A stretch of 64,000 nt of DNA, from contig NZ_JANIBM010000027.1 in the NCBI RefSeq assembly GCF_024505045.1, positions 1-64,000 on the forward strand, in the 5' to 3' direction. Positions 1 through 6,948 of the stretch are shown piece after piece. The translations under genes and the position numbers were made by a program. Numbering within the stretch: the first letter of the stretch is position 1; the number at the start of each line of letters is the position of its first letter. The stretch comes from Methylomonas aurea (GTDB lineage Bacteria > Pseudomonadota > Gammaproteobacteria > Methylococcales > Methylomonadaceae). The notes beneath the pieces were generated by a model. The model saw only the letters and a program-made list of their open reading frames with translations, was not told the DNA's origin and searched no databases.

Positions 1-2022
1 TTCATCGTCATGAAATGGCAGGGCCTGAACGCCAACATCATGTCGCTGGGCGGTATTGCGCTGGCGATTGGTGACATGGTCGATGGAGGGGTGGTGATGG
101 TGGAAAACGCCCACAAGCATTTGGCCGCCGCCGTCGCCAAGAAAAAAGCCGAACTCACTGAAAAAGAACGCTGGCAAGTGATTGCCGCATCCTGCCGCGA
201 AGTGGGCAGCGGGCTGTTCTTCTCGCTGCTGGTGATCACCGTGTCCTTTCTACCGATTATCACCATGCAGGCGCAGGAAGGCCGCTTGTTCAGCCCCTTG
301 GCTTTTACCAAAACCTATGCCATGGCGGCAGCCGCCATTCTGACCGTGACACTAGTACCGGTATTGGTCGGTTATTTCGTGCGCGGCAAGATCGTGCCCG
401 AGCGCAAGAACCCGATCAACCGGGTTTTGCATGCCATTCACGGCCCGGCGTTGAAGCTGGCCATGCGCTTTCGGCTGTTGACCGTGCTGCTGGCGGCGCT
501 GCTGATGGCGTCGACGCTGTATCCCCTCTCTAAAATCGGCAGCGAGTTCATGCCGCCGCTGGATGAAGGGGATATTTTGTATATGCCGTCCACCTTTCCG
601 GGTATTTCCATCACCAAAGCCCGGGAAGTCCTGCAGCAGACGGACAAGATTCTGAAAACCTTTCCGGAAGTGCATCATGTGTTCGGCAAGATCGGCCGGG
701 CGGAAACCGCGACCGACGCCGCACCACTGATGATGGTGGAAACCACGATCCAGCTCAAGCCGCAGGCGCAATGGCCCAATCCTAATAAAACCACTCGCGA
801 ACTGATGGCGGAAATGGATAAGGCCATTCATTTTCCCGGCCTGGCCAATGCCTGGACCATGCCGATCAAGACCCGCATCGACATGCTGTCCACCGGCATC
901 AAGACCCCAGTCGGTATCAAGGTGTCAGGGCCGGATTTGACGGTCTTGCAACGCTTGTCGCTGGACATCGAGCAAGCCATGAAAAGCCTGCCGGACACCT
1001 TGTCGGCTTACGGCGATCGCACCGTAGGCGGCTACTTCCTGGATTTTGACATCAACCGCGAAGCCGCAGCCCGTTACGGGCTGACCACCGGCGATGTGCA
1101 GGACGTGATTCAAAGCGCGATTGGCGGCATGAACATCACCGAAACCGTGGAAGGGTTGGAGCGATATCCGGTCAATCTGCGCTATCCACGCGATATGCGC
1201 GACAACCTGGACGCCTTGCGGCGGGTGCTGATTCCGACCCCCACCGGCAGCCAGATTCCCTTGACTCTGGTGACGGACATTCGCTTCACTCGCGGTACAG
1301 ACGTCATCAAAAGCGAAGACGCCCGCCCCAACGCCTGGGTGTACGTGGACATCAAAACCGCCGACATCGGCGGCTTCGTCGCGCAGGCGCAAAAGACGCT
1401 GGCCGAACAGGTGCAACTGCCCGCCGGCTACACCGTCGCCTGGTCAGGGCAGTTCGAATACATGCAGAGGGCCGCCGAACGCTTGAAGATGGTAGTACCG
1501 ATTACCCTGCTGTTGATATTCATCCTGTTGTATTGCTCGTTCCGCAATATCACCGAGCCCACCATCGTCATGCTGACCATCCCGTTCAGCCTGATTGGCG
1601 GCATCTGGCTGGTCTACTGGCTCGATTTCAATTTATCGATCGGCGTCTACGTCGGTTTCATCGCCTTGGCGGGTACGGCGGCGGAAACCGGCGTGATGGT
1701 GCTGAGCTTCATCGATATCGAACTGGAAAAACTGCGGGAACAAAAGCAGGTGCCATTGAGCGCTGCCGACATCATCGCCACGGCGGAAACTGCCACAGCC
1801 TTGCGGGTGCGGCCGGTTGCCATTACCTCGCTGGCCAACATTATCGGCTTGATTCCCATCATGTGGGCCACCGGCACCGGCGCCGACGTCACCCAGCGTG
1901 TCGCCGCGCCGGCCATGGGCGGCATGCTGACAGTGTTGGTATTGAGTCTACTGGTATTTCCAGTGGTGTACAGCCTGGTGCTGCAAGTTCAGGAAAACCG
2001 CAGGCGGGGAGCCGCGGAATGA
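1..2022 (+). CDS. cusA: CusA-type RND metal efflux pump, C-terminal part
   Basis: The frame is open from the first base, so roughly the first third of this ~1040-residue inner-membrane pump lies outside the window. It is the proton-driven subunit of a tripartite Cu(I)/Ag(I) exporter. Visible features are the transmembrane motif GDMVDGGVVMVENAHKH of heavy-metal RND pumps and the three methionine sites of the E. coli CusA relay (in YMPST, MMVETT and DMLSTGIK). Clustered transmembrane helices follow near the C-terminus (VVPITLLLIFILLY and later). The HKH ending and intact methionines favour monovalent Cu/Ag over the Zn/Co/Cd type seen at 18471-21653. A lipoprotein gene follows 143 bp downstream. 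Family assignment is firm; metal specificity is inferred. Confidence 0.87.
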   Translation, partial: FIVMKWQGLNANIMSLGGIALAIGDMVDGGVVMVENAHKHLAAAVAKKKAELTEKERWQVIAASCREVGSGLFFSLLVITVSFLPIITMQAQEGRLFSPLAFTKTYAMAAAAILTVTLVPVLVGYFVRGKIVPERKNPINRVLHAIHGPALKLAMRFRLLTVLLAALLMASTLYPLSKIGSEFMPPLDEGDILYMPSTFPGISITKAREVLQQTDKILKTFPEVHHVFGKIGRAETATDAAPLMMVETTIQLKPQAQWPNPNKTTRELMAEMDKAIHFPGLANAWTMPIKTRIDMLSTGIKTPVGIKVSGPDLTVLQRLSLDIEQAMKSLPDTLSAYGDRTVGGYFLDFDINREAAARYGLTTGDVQDVIQSAIGGMNITETVEGLERYPVNLRYPRDMRDNLDALRRVLIPTPTGSQIPLTLVTDIRFTRGTDVIKSEDARPNAWVYVDIKTADIGGFVAQAQKTLAEQVQLPAGYTVAWSGQFEYMQRAAERLKMVVPITLLLIFILLYCSFRNITEPTIVMLTIPFSLIGGIWLVYWLDFNLSIGVYVGFIALAGTAAETGVMVLSFIDIELEKLREQKQVPLSAADIIATAETATALRVRPVAITSLANIIGLIPIMWATGTGADVTQRVAAPAMGGMLTVLVLSLLVFPVVYSLVLQVQENRRRGAAE

Positions 2023-2165
2023 TGTCTTATCCAGCTTCGCTGTCGTACGGATACCCCTTCACTCACTATTTTCGGTCCGATTGTTACCAAGGAGTCGCCT
2101 GCAAAAACATGCTCATAACCTAACGCTGTTGCCATTAATCGATTGAATTTATTTGGAGAAAAGTC

Positions 2166-2504
2166 ATGAACACTAAAATTTTAATACCCCTGTTTTTCAG
2201 CCTGGGCCTATTGTCCGGATGCGCCGAGACGAACCCGCACCCCATGGATATGAGCCAAGCCATACAAGACGCCAAAACCAAGGCCGATCACGAAGCGTTG
2301 GCGCAACACTATGAGGATGCGGCGAAAGAGATGCAGCTGAAGGTCGACGAACACGAGAAACTGCTGAGCAAATATGAGTCGCACGCCTATCTGTATGGCA
2401 AGCGAGCTGGAGATTTAAAAGCCCATTGCCGAAACCTGATCAACATTTATAAAAATGCGGTGGATGCCAATATGAGTATGGCAAAAATGCACCGTGCGAT
2501 GTAA
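2166..2504 (+). CDS. Small metal-cluster lipoprotein
   Basis: A 112-residue protein with a lipoprotein signal peptide (hydrophobic stretch then LLSGC, predicted lipidated Cys at about 19) and a mostly helical, Glu/Lys-rich mature part. GGAGAA precedes the ATG. It is clearly paralogous to the lipoprotein at 24019-24354, which sits at the end of the czc cluster in the other transposon (shared LSGC, ALxxHYEDxAxEMQxK, SxYLxGxxAxDLKAH pattern), and to the pseudogene just downstream. It therefore seems to be a regular companion of heavy-metal RND operons, probably periplasm-facing in the envelope. No function is known to me; metal binding is not obvious (one His-Pro-Met-Asp-Met patch after the signal). 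Confidence 0.75.
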   Translation: MNTKILIPLFFSLGLLSGCAETNPHPMDMSQAIQDAKTKADHEALAQHYEDAAKEMQLKVDEHEKLLSKYESHAYLYGKRAGDLKAHCRNLINIYKNAVDANMSMAKMHRAM

Positions 2505-2517
2505 TCAAACTTGGTTT

Positions 2518-2542
2518 GCGGGGGCGCGTAAAGCGCCCCCGC
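2518..2542 (+). terminator. Terminator-like hairpin after lipoprotein gene
   Basis: A perfect 10-bp stem (GCGGGGGCGC / GCGCCCCCGC) with a 5-nt loop lies 14 bp after the stop codon. No U-run follows, so it may act as an mRNA-stabilising 3' hairpin or a weak terminator. Confidence 0.55.
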
Positions 2543-2595
2543 TATTGAACATGACGTGGCAAACGTGAAATCCCGATTTTTGAGAATATGTTGCA

Positions 2596-2904
2596 TGACC
2601 AGCATGTTGCTTGCTAGCAACCCGGTACCCCCCGCATCCCATGGATATGAGCCAGGCGTTAAAAAACGCCGCAACCTGCGCTGACCACGAAACCTTGGCG
2701 GCACATTACCAAGCAACGGCGGGCAGACTGCAAGCAAAAGCAGAGGAACACAGGGTACTCGCCGCAGATTTCGGCTAAATGCCGGAGGATTTTCACGAAG
2801 ACTTTAGAGGGCATTGTCAATGGCTAATCGATGCCTATGAAAAGGCGGCCAAAATCAATTTGGAGCTGGCCAATCAACATCGCCATTGGTATCGCCATGA
2901 GTAA
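2596..2904 (+). pseudogene. Broken paralogue of the 2166-2504 lipoprotein
   Basis: From 2635 the frame reads HPMDMSQALKNAA, continuing through ETLAAHYQATAGRLQAKAEEH, then a TAA stop at 2776-2778, then a resumed homologous frame (EDFHEDFRGHCQWLIDAYEKAA) to TAA at 2902-2904. The signal-peptide part is in another frame (a shift near 2625). One frameshift and one internal stop in a sequence clearly homologous to the neighbouring gene make this a decaying tandem duplicate. Confidence 0.75.
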
Positions 2905-3241
2905 TCTGGGCATGATCCCATTCAAGAACGGCAATGGACACTAGCCAAACACGATGATCAATGCCATTCTGAACATATCAACTCCTTTTCAAAACAGGAT
3001 TCAGTTGTGGCAAAGTCTGAGATTACCTGCTTAAGCAGGTATTGGCATCAGCTGTTAAAAAGTCATTGCGAGGTTTTGCCGGGCCCTGTGACGGTCAAGT
3101 ATCAGGCTTATATCAGACCGTTAGGAGCTTAGATTTTCGATCTCTTGACAGGCGGGTATTGGCCGCTATGTTAAGCTCAACATAGTGAAATTATAGATTC
3201 CGAGTGGCCGATTCACATAATATTACTCACTTTTATACACT
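2905..3241. other. Intergenic, no gene seen; 16-bp palindrome
   Basis: I see no plausible coding frame. A perfect 16-bp palindrome ACCTGCTTAAGCAGGT lies at 3025-3040 and could be a regulator site or a small hairpin. The rest shows no recognisable structure before the TnA end begins. Confidence 0.4.
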
Positions 3242-3413
3242 GGATAGAATCAAATAAAGCGAGAAATCCAACTCGATAAAATCATTTAATGTGAGAAAGA
3301 AAACCGTCCTGTGCAATTAATGTGAGAAAAAGTGATTTTATAGAGTCAGTTAATTTGAGATGAAAATCCCGGATAAGTGCAAGAAAAGCCGGTTATGAAA
3401 TCAAGAAACTACA
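3242..3413. repeat. TnA end with multiple transposase-site repeats
   Basis: About 172 bp, almost identical (few mismatches by eye) to the reverse complement of 62348-62519. The outer terminus reads 5'-TGTAGTTTCTTG (on the minus strand, starting at 3413). Inside, several spaced variants of TCTCACATTAA/TCTCGCATTAA occur, the arrangement expected for multiple binding sites of a Tn7/Mu/Tn552-type transposase. Confidence 0.85.
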
Positions 3414-3419
3414 TCTAGT
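3414..3419. repeat. Target duplication of TnA (TCTAGT)
   Basis: TCTAGT directly abuts the ACA terminus and is identical to 62342-62347, which abuts the TGT terminus of the other end. A 6-bp duplication fits Tn552-like transposition. The stop codon of the KleE-like gene lies in it, so TnA landed just behind that gene. Confidence 0.8.
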
Positions 3420-3828
3420 ATCGGCGATGATGTGTTACCTCAACAACCATTCCGCCAAGCTTAAAAATCAACCAGTCGTACAGAAACATCGTAAAAAATG
3501 CCGCAGCAGTCAACAAGCCAAAGCCCCACGTCAGCCGTGTATCGGCTGGATGCGTGAACAGACAGACCACGAACGCGATTATCAATGCGGTGGTCAATGG
3601 CGTAATCAAGAAAAACACCAACGGACGCAGAAACATTAAAATCATCAGCAGTAACGTTCGAGCGGAATCCCACGCGAACAAGACGACACGGCACAACGCC
3701 ATAGCCAGCCACGGAAAAACCCGGTAGCGAACGGTCTCAGCGGCGTTGTTTTGCACGGCCCGCTTGGTAACGTCCAAGATTGCCGGCCGGCGGGCCGTTT
3801 TGGCTTTCGGAAAATTAACAACAGTCAT
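3415..3828 (-). CDS. KleE-like small inner-membrane protein
   Basis: A 137-residue protein. The N-terminal ~30 residues are basic (VNFPKAKTARRP), followed by at least two or three hydrophobic segments (about 40-60, 62-90 and 103-122). The N-terminal NFPKAK start and the two-helix layout recall KleE of IncP plasmids, a kil/kor stable-inheritance gene of unknown mechanism; this is a resemblance, not a proven match. A good AAGGAGG precedes the start. The stop codon lies in the TnA target duplication. Confidence 0.5.
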   Translation of the reverse strand: MTVVNFPKAKTARRPAILDVTKRAVQNNAAETVRYRVFPWLAMALCRVVLFAWDSARTLLLMILMFLRPLVFFLITPLTTALIIAFVVCLFTHPADTRLTWGFGLLTAAAFFTMFLYDWLIFKLGGMVVEVTHHRRY

Positions 3829-3900
3829 ACAACCTCCTTCGCATAATCACCATGCAATTGGAATACTAACAATTGTGACCCGAACCCTTAAAATACAACG

Positions 3901-3917
3901 GGTTCCTAATGTACACC
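3901..3917 (+). repeat. Solitary RepA iteron
   Basis: GGTTCCTAATGTACACC matches the iterons of the origin at 8818-8919. It lies alone between the KleE-like and resolvase genes, about 4.9 kb from the origin array. Solitary iterons can bind RepA and help couple plasmid copies. Confidence 0.6.
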
Positions 3918-3950
3918 GCGAAAAACTGACTCATGGCCTGTTACGATACG

Positions 3951-4583
3951 TTATGAATCGGCGGCCACCGCCTTTTTTTGGGCGGCCGCCCAAATCCGCT
4001 TCACCTGGCTAACGCTACATGGCGCAAGCCGAGCCGTTTCCTTGATCGAGTGCCCTGCCCTGCGAAACGCGACGACGCGCTCATTAACAGCGGCGTTTAC
4101 TACACGGCCTGTGTATTTGCCGGCCTGTTTGGCCAGTTCAACGCCCTGCCGTTGCCGCTCGCGCCGAGTTTCGTAATCATCGCGTGCCATCTGCAACGCC
4201 AGTTTTAACAATAGCTCTTGCACCGATTCCAAAACAATCCTGGATACACCATCGGCCTTTTCCGCAAGCTCGGAAAGATCAACGATTCCCGGAACTACTA
4301 GCTTTGCGCCTTTTGCACGGATCGACGCGACCAAGTTCTCCGCTTCGGCGAGCGGTAGCCGGCTTATCCTATCGATCCGCTCAGCGATCACCACGTCGCC
4401 CGGTTGTAATTCCCTAATCATGCGTAGCAGCTCCGGGCGATCCGCCCGTGCGCCAGACGCCTTTTCCTCATACCGGCCAGCGATATAGTACCCCTCCGCT
4501 TTAGCCTGGTTAATGATGTCCTCTTGGCGAGTCATATCCTGCTTGTCAGTGCTAACGCGCAAATAGATTCGAGCAACTTTCAT
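3951..4583 (-). CDS. Serine recombinase, plasmid resolvase
   Basis: A 210-residue small serine recombinase of the resolvase/invertase family. The catalytic serine is in YLRVSTDKQD (Ser11); the arginine-rich core ERIDRISRL follows at about 68-76, then the long E helix and a C-terminal helix-turn-helix (NERVVAFRRAGHSIKETARL to SVSQVKRIW, about 165-197). In IncP plasmids a similar ParA resolves multimers. Here it probably acts as the multimer resolvase of the plasmid, on a res site that I could not define; the non-coding stretch 4584-4718 upstream is a candidate. Confidence 0.85.
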   Translation of the reverse strand: MKVARIYLRVSTDKQDMTRQEDIINQAKAEGYYIAGRYEEKASGARADRPELLRMIRELQPGDVVIAERIDRISRLPLAEAENLVASIRAKGAKLVVPGIVDLSELAEKADGVSRIVLESVQELLLKLALQMARDDYETRRERQRQGVELAKQAGKYTGRVVNAAVNERVVAFRRAGHSIKETARLAPCSVSQVKRIWAAAQKKAVAADS

Positions 4584-4701
4584 ATAGTGGTCAACAAGGG
4601 TATAGGCAAAAAAGCCACTATAACCCGGATAGCCAAAAACTAAAACATGCGACCCTAAATAGCCACTGTGGCCGGGCCAACCCTAATTGGCCACAAGACC
4701 A

Positions 4702-4719
4702 TTTTCGCGCCCGCGAAAT
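4702..4719. promoter_or_regulatory. KorB-like box, copy 1
   Basis: TTTTCGCGCCCGCGAAAT, one base off the 18-bp consensus TTTTCGCG-CC-CGCGAAAA found 12 times in the window. It lies at the 3' end of the HTH regulator gene and upstream of the resolvase gene. Confidence 0.6.
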
Positions 4720-5012
4720 TAACTTGCGGCCGATGGCGATTTGTCGTCATGCCTCCATATTTGCCCAAGGCCCGCGAAGTCGCATAAAAGCGCCCAAACT
4801 GCATACGGAATTTCTACCTCATTACCAATCCATTTCCGCACAGTCCGCGCCCCGGATTTTTGTTTCAGCCCAAGCGCCTTTGCTGCGGTCGAGCCGGTGA
4901 AACCGGCAAGACGCATAGCCGCGGCCACTTCGGCCCCGGTTGGTGTCGGCCAGTCTTCGCTAAATGACATCAGACATTCAGGCCGTATTGTTAATTTATA
5001 TGGTTCCACCAT
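4719..5012 (-). CDS. Small HTH-type plasmid regulator
   Basis: A 97-residue protein. From about residue 16 it shows the pattern WPTPTGAEVAAAMRLAGFTG, then STAAKALGL and TVRKWIGNEVEIPYAVWALL, a helix-turn-helix of a type common in plasmid transfer/maintenance regulators. The start is set by AGAGGAAGGC directly before ATG; a second Met at residue 15 is possible. It is transcribed toward the resolvase and shares a KorB-like box at its end. Its operator is unknown. Confidence 0.6.
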   Translation of the reverse strand: MVEPYKLTIRPECLMSFSEDWPTPTGAEVAAAMRLAGFTGSTAAKALGLKQKSGARTVRKWIGNEVEIPYAVWALLCDFAGLGQIWRHDDKSPSAAS

Positions 5013-5175
5013 GCCTTCCTCTAAACGTGCCGAGTGACCGGATTATCATCTGGTCCTGCAATTACATTTTTCATTTTCCGAATATCCAATTTAGGTTAAT
5101 CATTCATTTGTTTAATCGCCCAACATGAAACGGATTTCACCGGGGAATGTTAATTGTTTAATACGTTTAATGAAA

Positions 5176-5385
5176 TGGTGACAATTCGCCGGCCAGGTCG
5201 AGCTGGCCATGTCACCAAACTGGATTGGTGACAGGCACCGGCCGGATCGAGACCAGCGCCGGGCGAACCGTGTCACCATACGATTACCCAATTGGTGTCA
5301 GATCCCCGCGTCCGGATTCGCTTGTTTGTCACCATGCGCGTATGGTGACGCCGGCGCGCGATCGAGGCCTTCATTCTGTCACCAT
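5176..5385. repeat. 210-bp perfect inverted repeat, copy 1 (GTGAC palindromes)
   Basis: Identical by eye over 210 bp to the reverse complement of 58246-58455. It begins GGTGACA and ends TGTCACC and contains alternating GTCACC/GGTGAC pairs that form inverted repeats (for example GTCACCA N6 TGGTGAC). Shorter relatives are at 6878-6928 and 25142-25242. It overlaps the last codons of the gene at 5379-5753. Confidence 0.85.
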
Positions 5386-5753
5386 CGATACTTACCTGAT
5401 AAATGGTTGACCGCATCGCGCAGTCGGGCCTTGCCTTGTAACAACAGGCTTTCAATCCTACGCGTTTCCGCCGACAACCGATCATACTCAATGGCCCGCT
5501 GTATGCCATCACGGGCGGCCTGTATGCGCTCAGGATCGCACCCGATATATTCACGTTTCCGTTTGCCGCCGTCCTCGGTAGGATAATTCAAGTACATATA
5601 TTTATCGTCCCGCCAATATTCGTTTGCATAAATCAGACCCGCGTCTTTCAATGCGGTCATTTGCTGTTCAATCACTTGAAGAGTCGATTTTTGAGCTGTA
5701 ATCAACGCCGGCAATTCGTTGGCTAACGCCTCTAATTCATTTATCAATAACAT
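5379..5753 (-). CDS. Unknown protein with coiled-coil ends
   Basis: 124 residues: a helical, likely coiled-coil N-terminus (about 1-37), a middle segment rich in Tyr and Trp (YWRDDKYMYLNYPTEDGGKRKREYIG) and another helical C-terminus. It starts 2 bp after the stop of the gene at 5756-6247, so the two are co-transcribed. Its final codons run into the 210-bp repeat, so the original C-terminus may have been altered. I do not recognise the family. Confidence 0.55.
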   Translation of the reverse strand: MLLINELEALANELPALITAQKSTLQVIEQQMTALKDAGLIYANEYWRDDKYMYLNYPTEDGGKRKREYIGCDPERIQAARDGIQRAIEYDRLSAETRRIESLLLQGKARLRDAVNHLSGKYRW

Positions 5754-5755
5754 CG

Positions 5756-6247
5756 CTAGTGCACTATGTAAGACTGTTTAATAGTGCTAACCGCTTGCGG
5801 GCTAAAGGTTAAGTCCAACTCGCACCCGTGCGAAATTAAATCCATGATTGAAATATTCCTAAATTGTAAGCGGCGTTTTCGATCAGTGGCCAATATAACG
5901 TAACCAAACGCCTGATCGATGCGGTCACCATCTACACGTTCGGTAATATACCAATGCCAGTTATTCAATTTATAGTGAAGGAAAACTGTCGCTTGATCGT
6001 TTAAGCCGGTTTGTTCAGGTGATATTGAAATCTTTTCAATCACCTCGGCTATCGAGACTATTTGTTTCATCATATTCGCTTTATTCTCCCCTCGTAACGT
6101 AACTGATATTTCCTTGGCCTGTTTGTTTGAAATATATGGAGAAATAAAAATTGCATCTTGTGCCGCCCGAACTGCTAACGGTGTTGGATGAAATTCGGTG
6201 GTGGATGGGCGACGAACACGATCAACGGTTTTATGAAATTTAAACAT
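5756..6247 (-). CDS. Unknown protein, first gene of a two-gene unit
   Basis: 163 residues, soluble, no signal peptide, no family recognised. It begins right after a copy of the repeated leader module (TCCG-ATG spacing), which fixes the start. The sequence includes TAERTEHYKLNNWHWYI-like aromatic stretches and a C-terminus rich in hydroxylated residues. It is followed at 2 bp by the coiled-coil gene. Since other genes behind this module include anti-restriction proteins, an early-entry role is possible but unproven. Confidence 0.5.
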   Translation of the reverse strand: MFKFHKTVDRVRRPSTTEFHPTPLAVRAAQDAIFISPYISNKQAKEISVTLRGENKANMMKQIVSIAEVIEKISISPEQTGLNDQATVFLHYKLNNWHWYITERVDGDRIDQAFGYVILATDRKRRLQFRNISIMDLISHGCELDLTFSPQAVSTIKQSYIVH

Positions 6248-6292
6248 CGGAAACCTCCGGTAAACTTGGCCAGAGCGGAATTGCCCGGCCTT
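6248..6292 (-). promoter_or_regulatory. Leader module copy 1 (no own promoter)
   Basis: Minus-strand GGCC...GCTCTGGCCAAG..ACCGGAGGTTTCCG immediately before the start codon. The Shine-Dalgarno lies in a CGGA-GGTT-TCCG mini-hairpin. No -35/-10 pair precedes this copy, so it is probably internal to a transcript from 6645. Confidence 0.65.
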
Positions 6293-6325
6293 TAGTAATC
6301 ACTAACGACTAACATGGAGAGTTAG

Positions 6326-6343
6326 GCGGAAATCCCTTTCCGC
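6326..6343 (-). terminator. Hairpin between minus-strand genes
   Basis: Seven-bp stem GCGGAAA / TTTCCGC with a 4-nt loop between the zinc-ribbon gene and the next gene. A moderate intercistronic hairpin or attenuator. Confidence 0.4.
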
Positions 6344-6352
6344 TCCCTCTAA

Positions 6353-6538
6353 TTAGTAAGCGTCCGCTTCCTCCCCGCATTGTTGACAGCCGTATTCCCA
6401 CGGATCGGCATCGCCAGCCCCGCAATTGTTACACCGCCAAGTGGAGTCTTCATCGCCTGTGGCGACCCGGCTAAACTTGCCTGTTTTCGAGTCTTCCAGC
6501 CATTCTTGATCGAATAAATCGACTTCTTGCGTTGCCAT
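6353..6538 (-). CDS. 61-residue zinc-ribbon-like protein
   Basis: The true start is the ATG at 6538, directly behind the leader module; a longer frame upstream would translate the module itself. The acidic protein ends in a CxxC...CxxC arrangement (CNNCGAGDADPWEYGCQQC), which should bind one zinc. Small zinc-ribbon proteins with acidic N-termini are seen among plasmid early genes, but I recognise no named family. A strong promoter (6617-6645) drives it. Confidence 0.6.
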   Translation of the reverse strand: MATQEVDLFDQEWLEDSKTGKFSRVATGDEDSTWRCNNCGAGDADPWEYGCQQCGEEADAY

Positions 6539-6645
6539 CGGATACCTCCGGTAAACTTGGCCAGAGCGAAGCGCCCGGCCTTCTGGTGGTCTGGCGGTTG
6601 CCTGAACCACGATTTTATTATCTAGTATATTGTCCTGATTGTCAA
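6539..6645 (-). promoter_or_regulatory. Promoter-leader module copy 2
   Basis: Minus-strand promoter TTGACA (6640-6645), 17-bp spacer, GATAAT (6617-6622). It is followed by a leader with a GTGGT..ACCAC hairpin, the GGCC...GGCC hairpin and the SD mini-hairpin ending at the start codon 6538. Directly upstream of -35 is the shared TATCAGGCAAAAACG element. Confidence 0.8.
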
Positions 6646-6863
6646 GCGTTTTTGCCTGATAGTATAACTAGGCAAACCCCTCGTGGCATAGTCTTTCCAA
6701 GCAGATATTCCCGCGCAGAATAGTAGTGCGCAAAATAATATGACTTAAGTCGCCGTTTATGCTTTGGAACTGTGCGATCAAAGCCGATAAACGTCCGTTT
6801 TATATGGCAACTCACAAACCGCCGCATTGCCCTACTGGTGTGATGAAAAGGTTTAGTAGTCAT
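6642..6863 (-). CDS. Possible small basic protein
   Basis: A 73-residue frame, rich in Lys/Arg/His (PFHHTSRAMRRF, TVPKHKRRLKSYYF), preceded by AAGGA about 8 bases before the ATG. Its last codons (LSGKNA, stop) run through the conserved element in front of the -35 box of the next gene. It may be a real basic DNA/RNA-binding peptide or a chance frame in a promoter region. No family is recognised. Confidence 0.3.
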   Translation of the reverse strand: MTTKPFHHTSRAMRRFVSCHIKRTFIGFDRTVPKHKRRLKSYYFAHYYSAREYLLGKTMPRGVCLVILSGKNA

Positions 6864-6877
6864 ATATCAATCCTTTT

Positions 6878-6928
6878 GGTGACAGAGGTTGCCCGGCGCC
6901 GGTGCCGATCCCGGTGGTGTTTGTCACC
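6878..6928. repeat. Short relative of the GTGAC repeat
   Basis: Starts GGTGACAG, ends GTCACC and shares the GCCCGGCGC-GGT-CGATCC core with the 210-bp repeat. It lies just downstream of the methylase-DUF4942 gene. Confidence 0.55.
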
Positions 6929-6948
6929 AGCGCCAGGCGAGTGAACAT

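Larger units (their letters stand above)
1..3413. mobile_element. Part of transposon TnA: metal cargo and one end
   Basis: This is the part of TnA that enters the window from the left. It contains the 3' part of cusA, a lipoprotein gene, a broken lipoprotein paralogue and the ~172 bp end at 3242-3413. The element stops at ACA (3413) and is followed by TCTAGT, the duplicated target. Its other end is at 62348-62519 and its transposition genes are at 62554-64000, so on a circular molecule TnA closes through the window boundary. Extent outside the window is unknown. Confidence 0.75.

Noticed and set aside
5177-5385. Repeated GGTGAC units as a CRISPR array
   Set aside because: Half-sites alternate in orientation with short irregular spacing, and the whole block is duplicated exactly; no direct-repeat/spacer structure.
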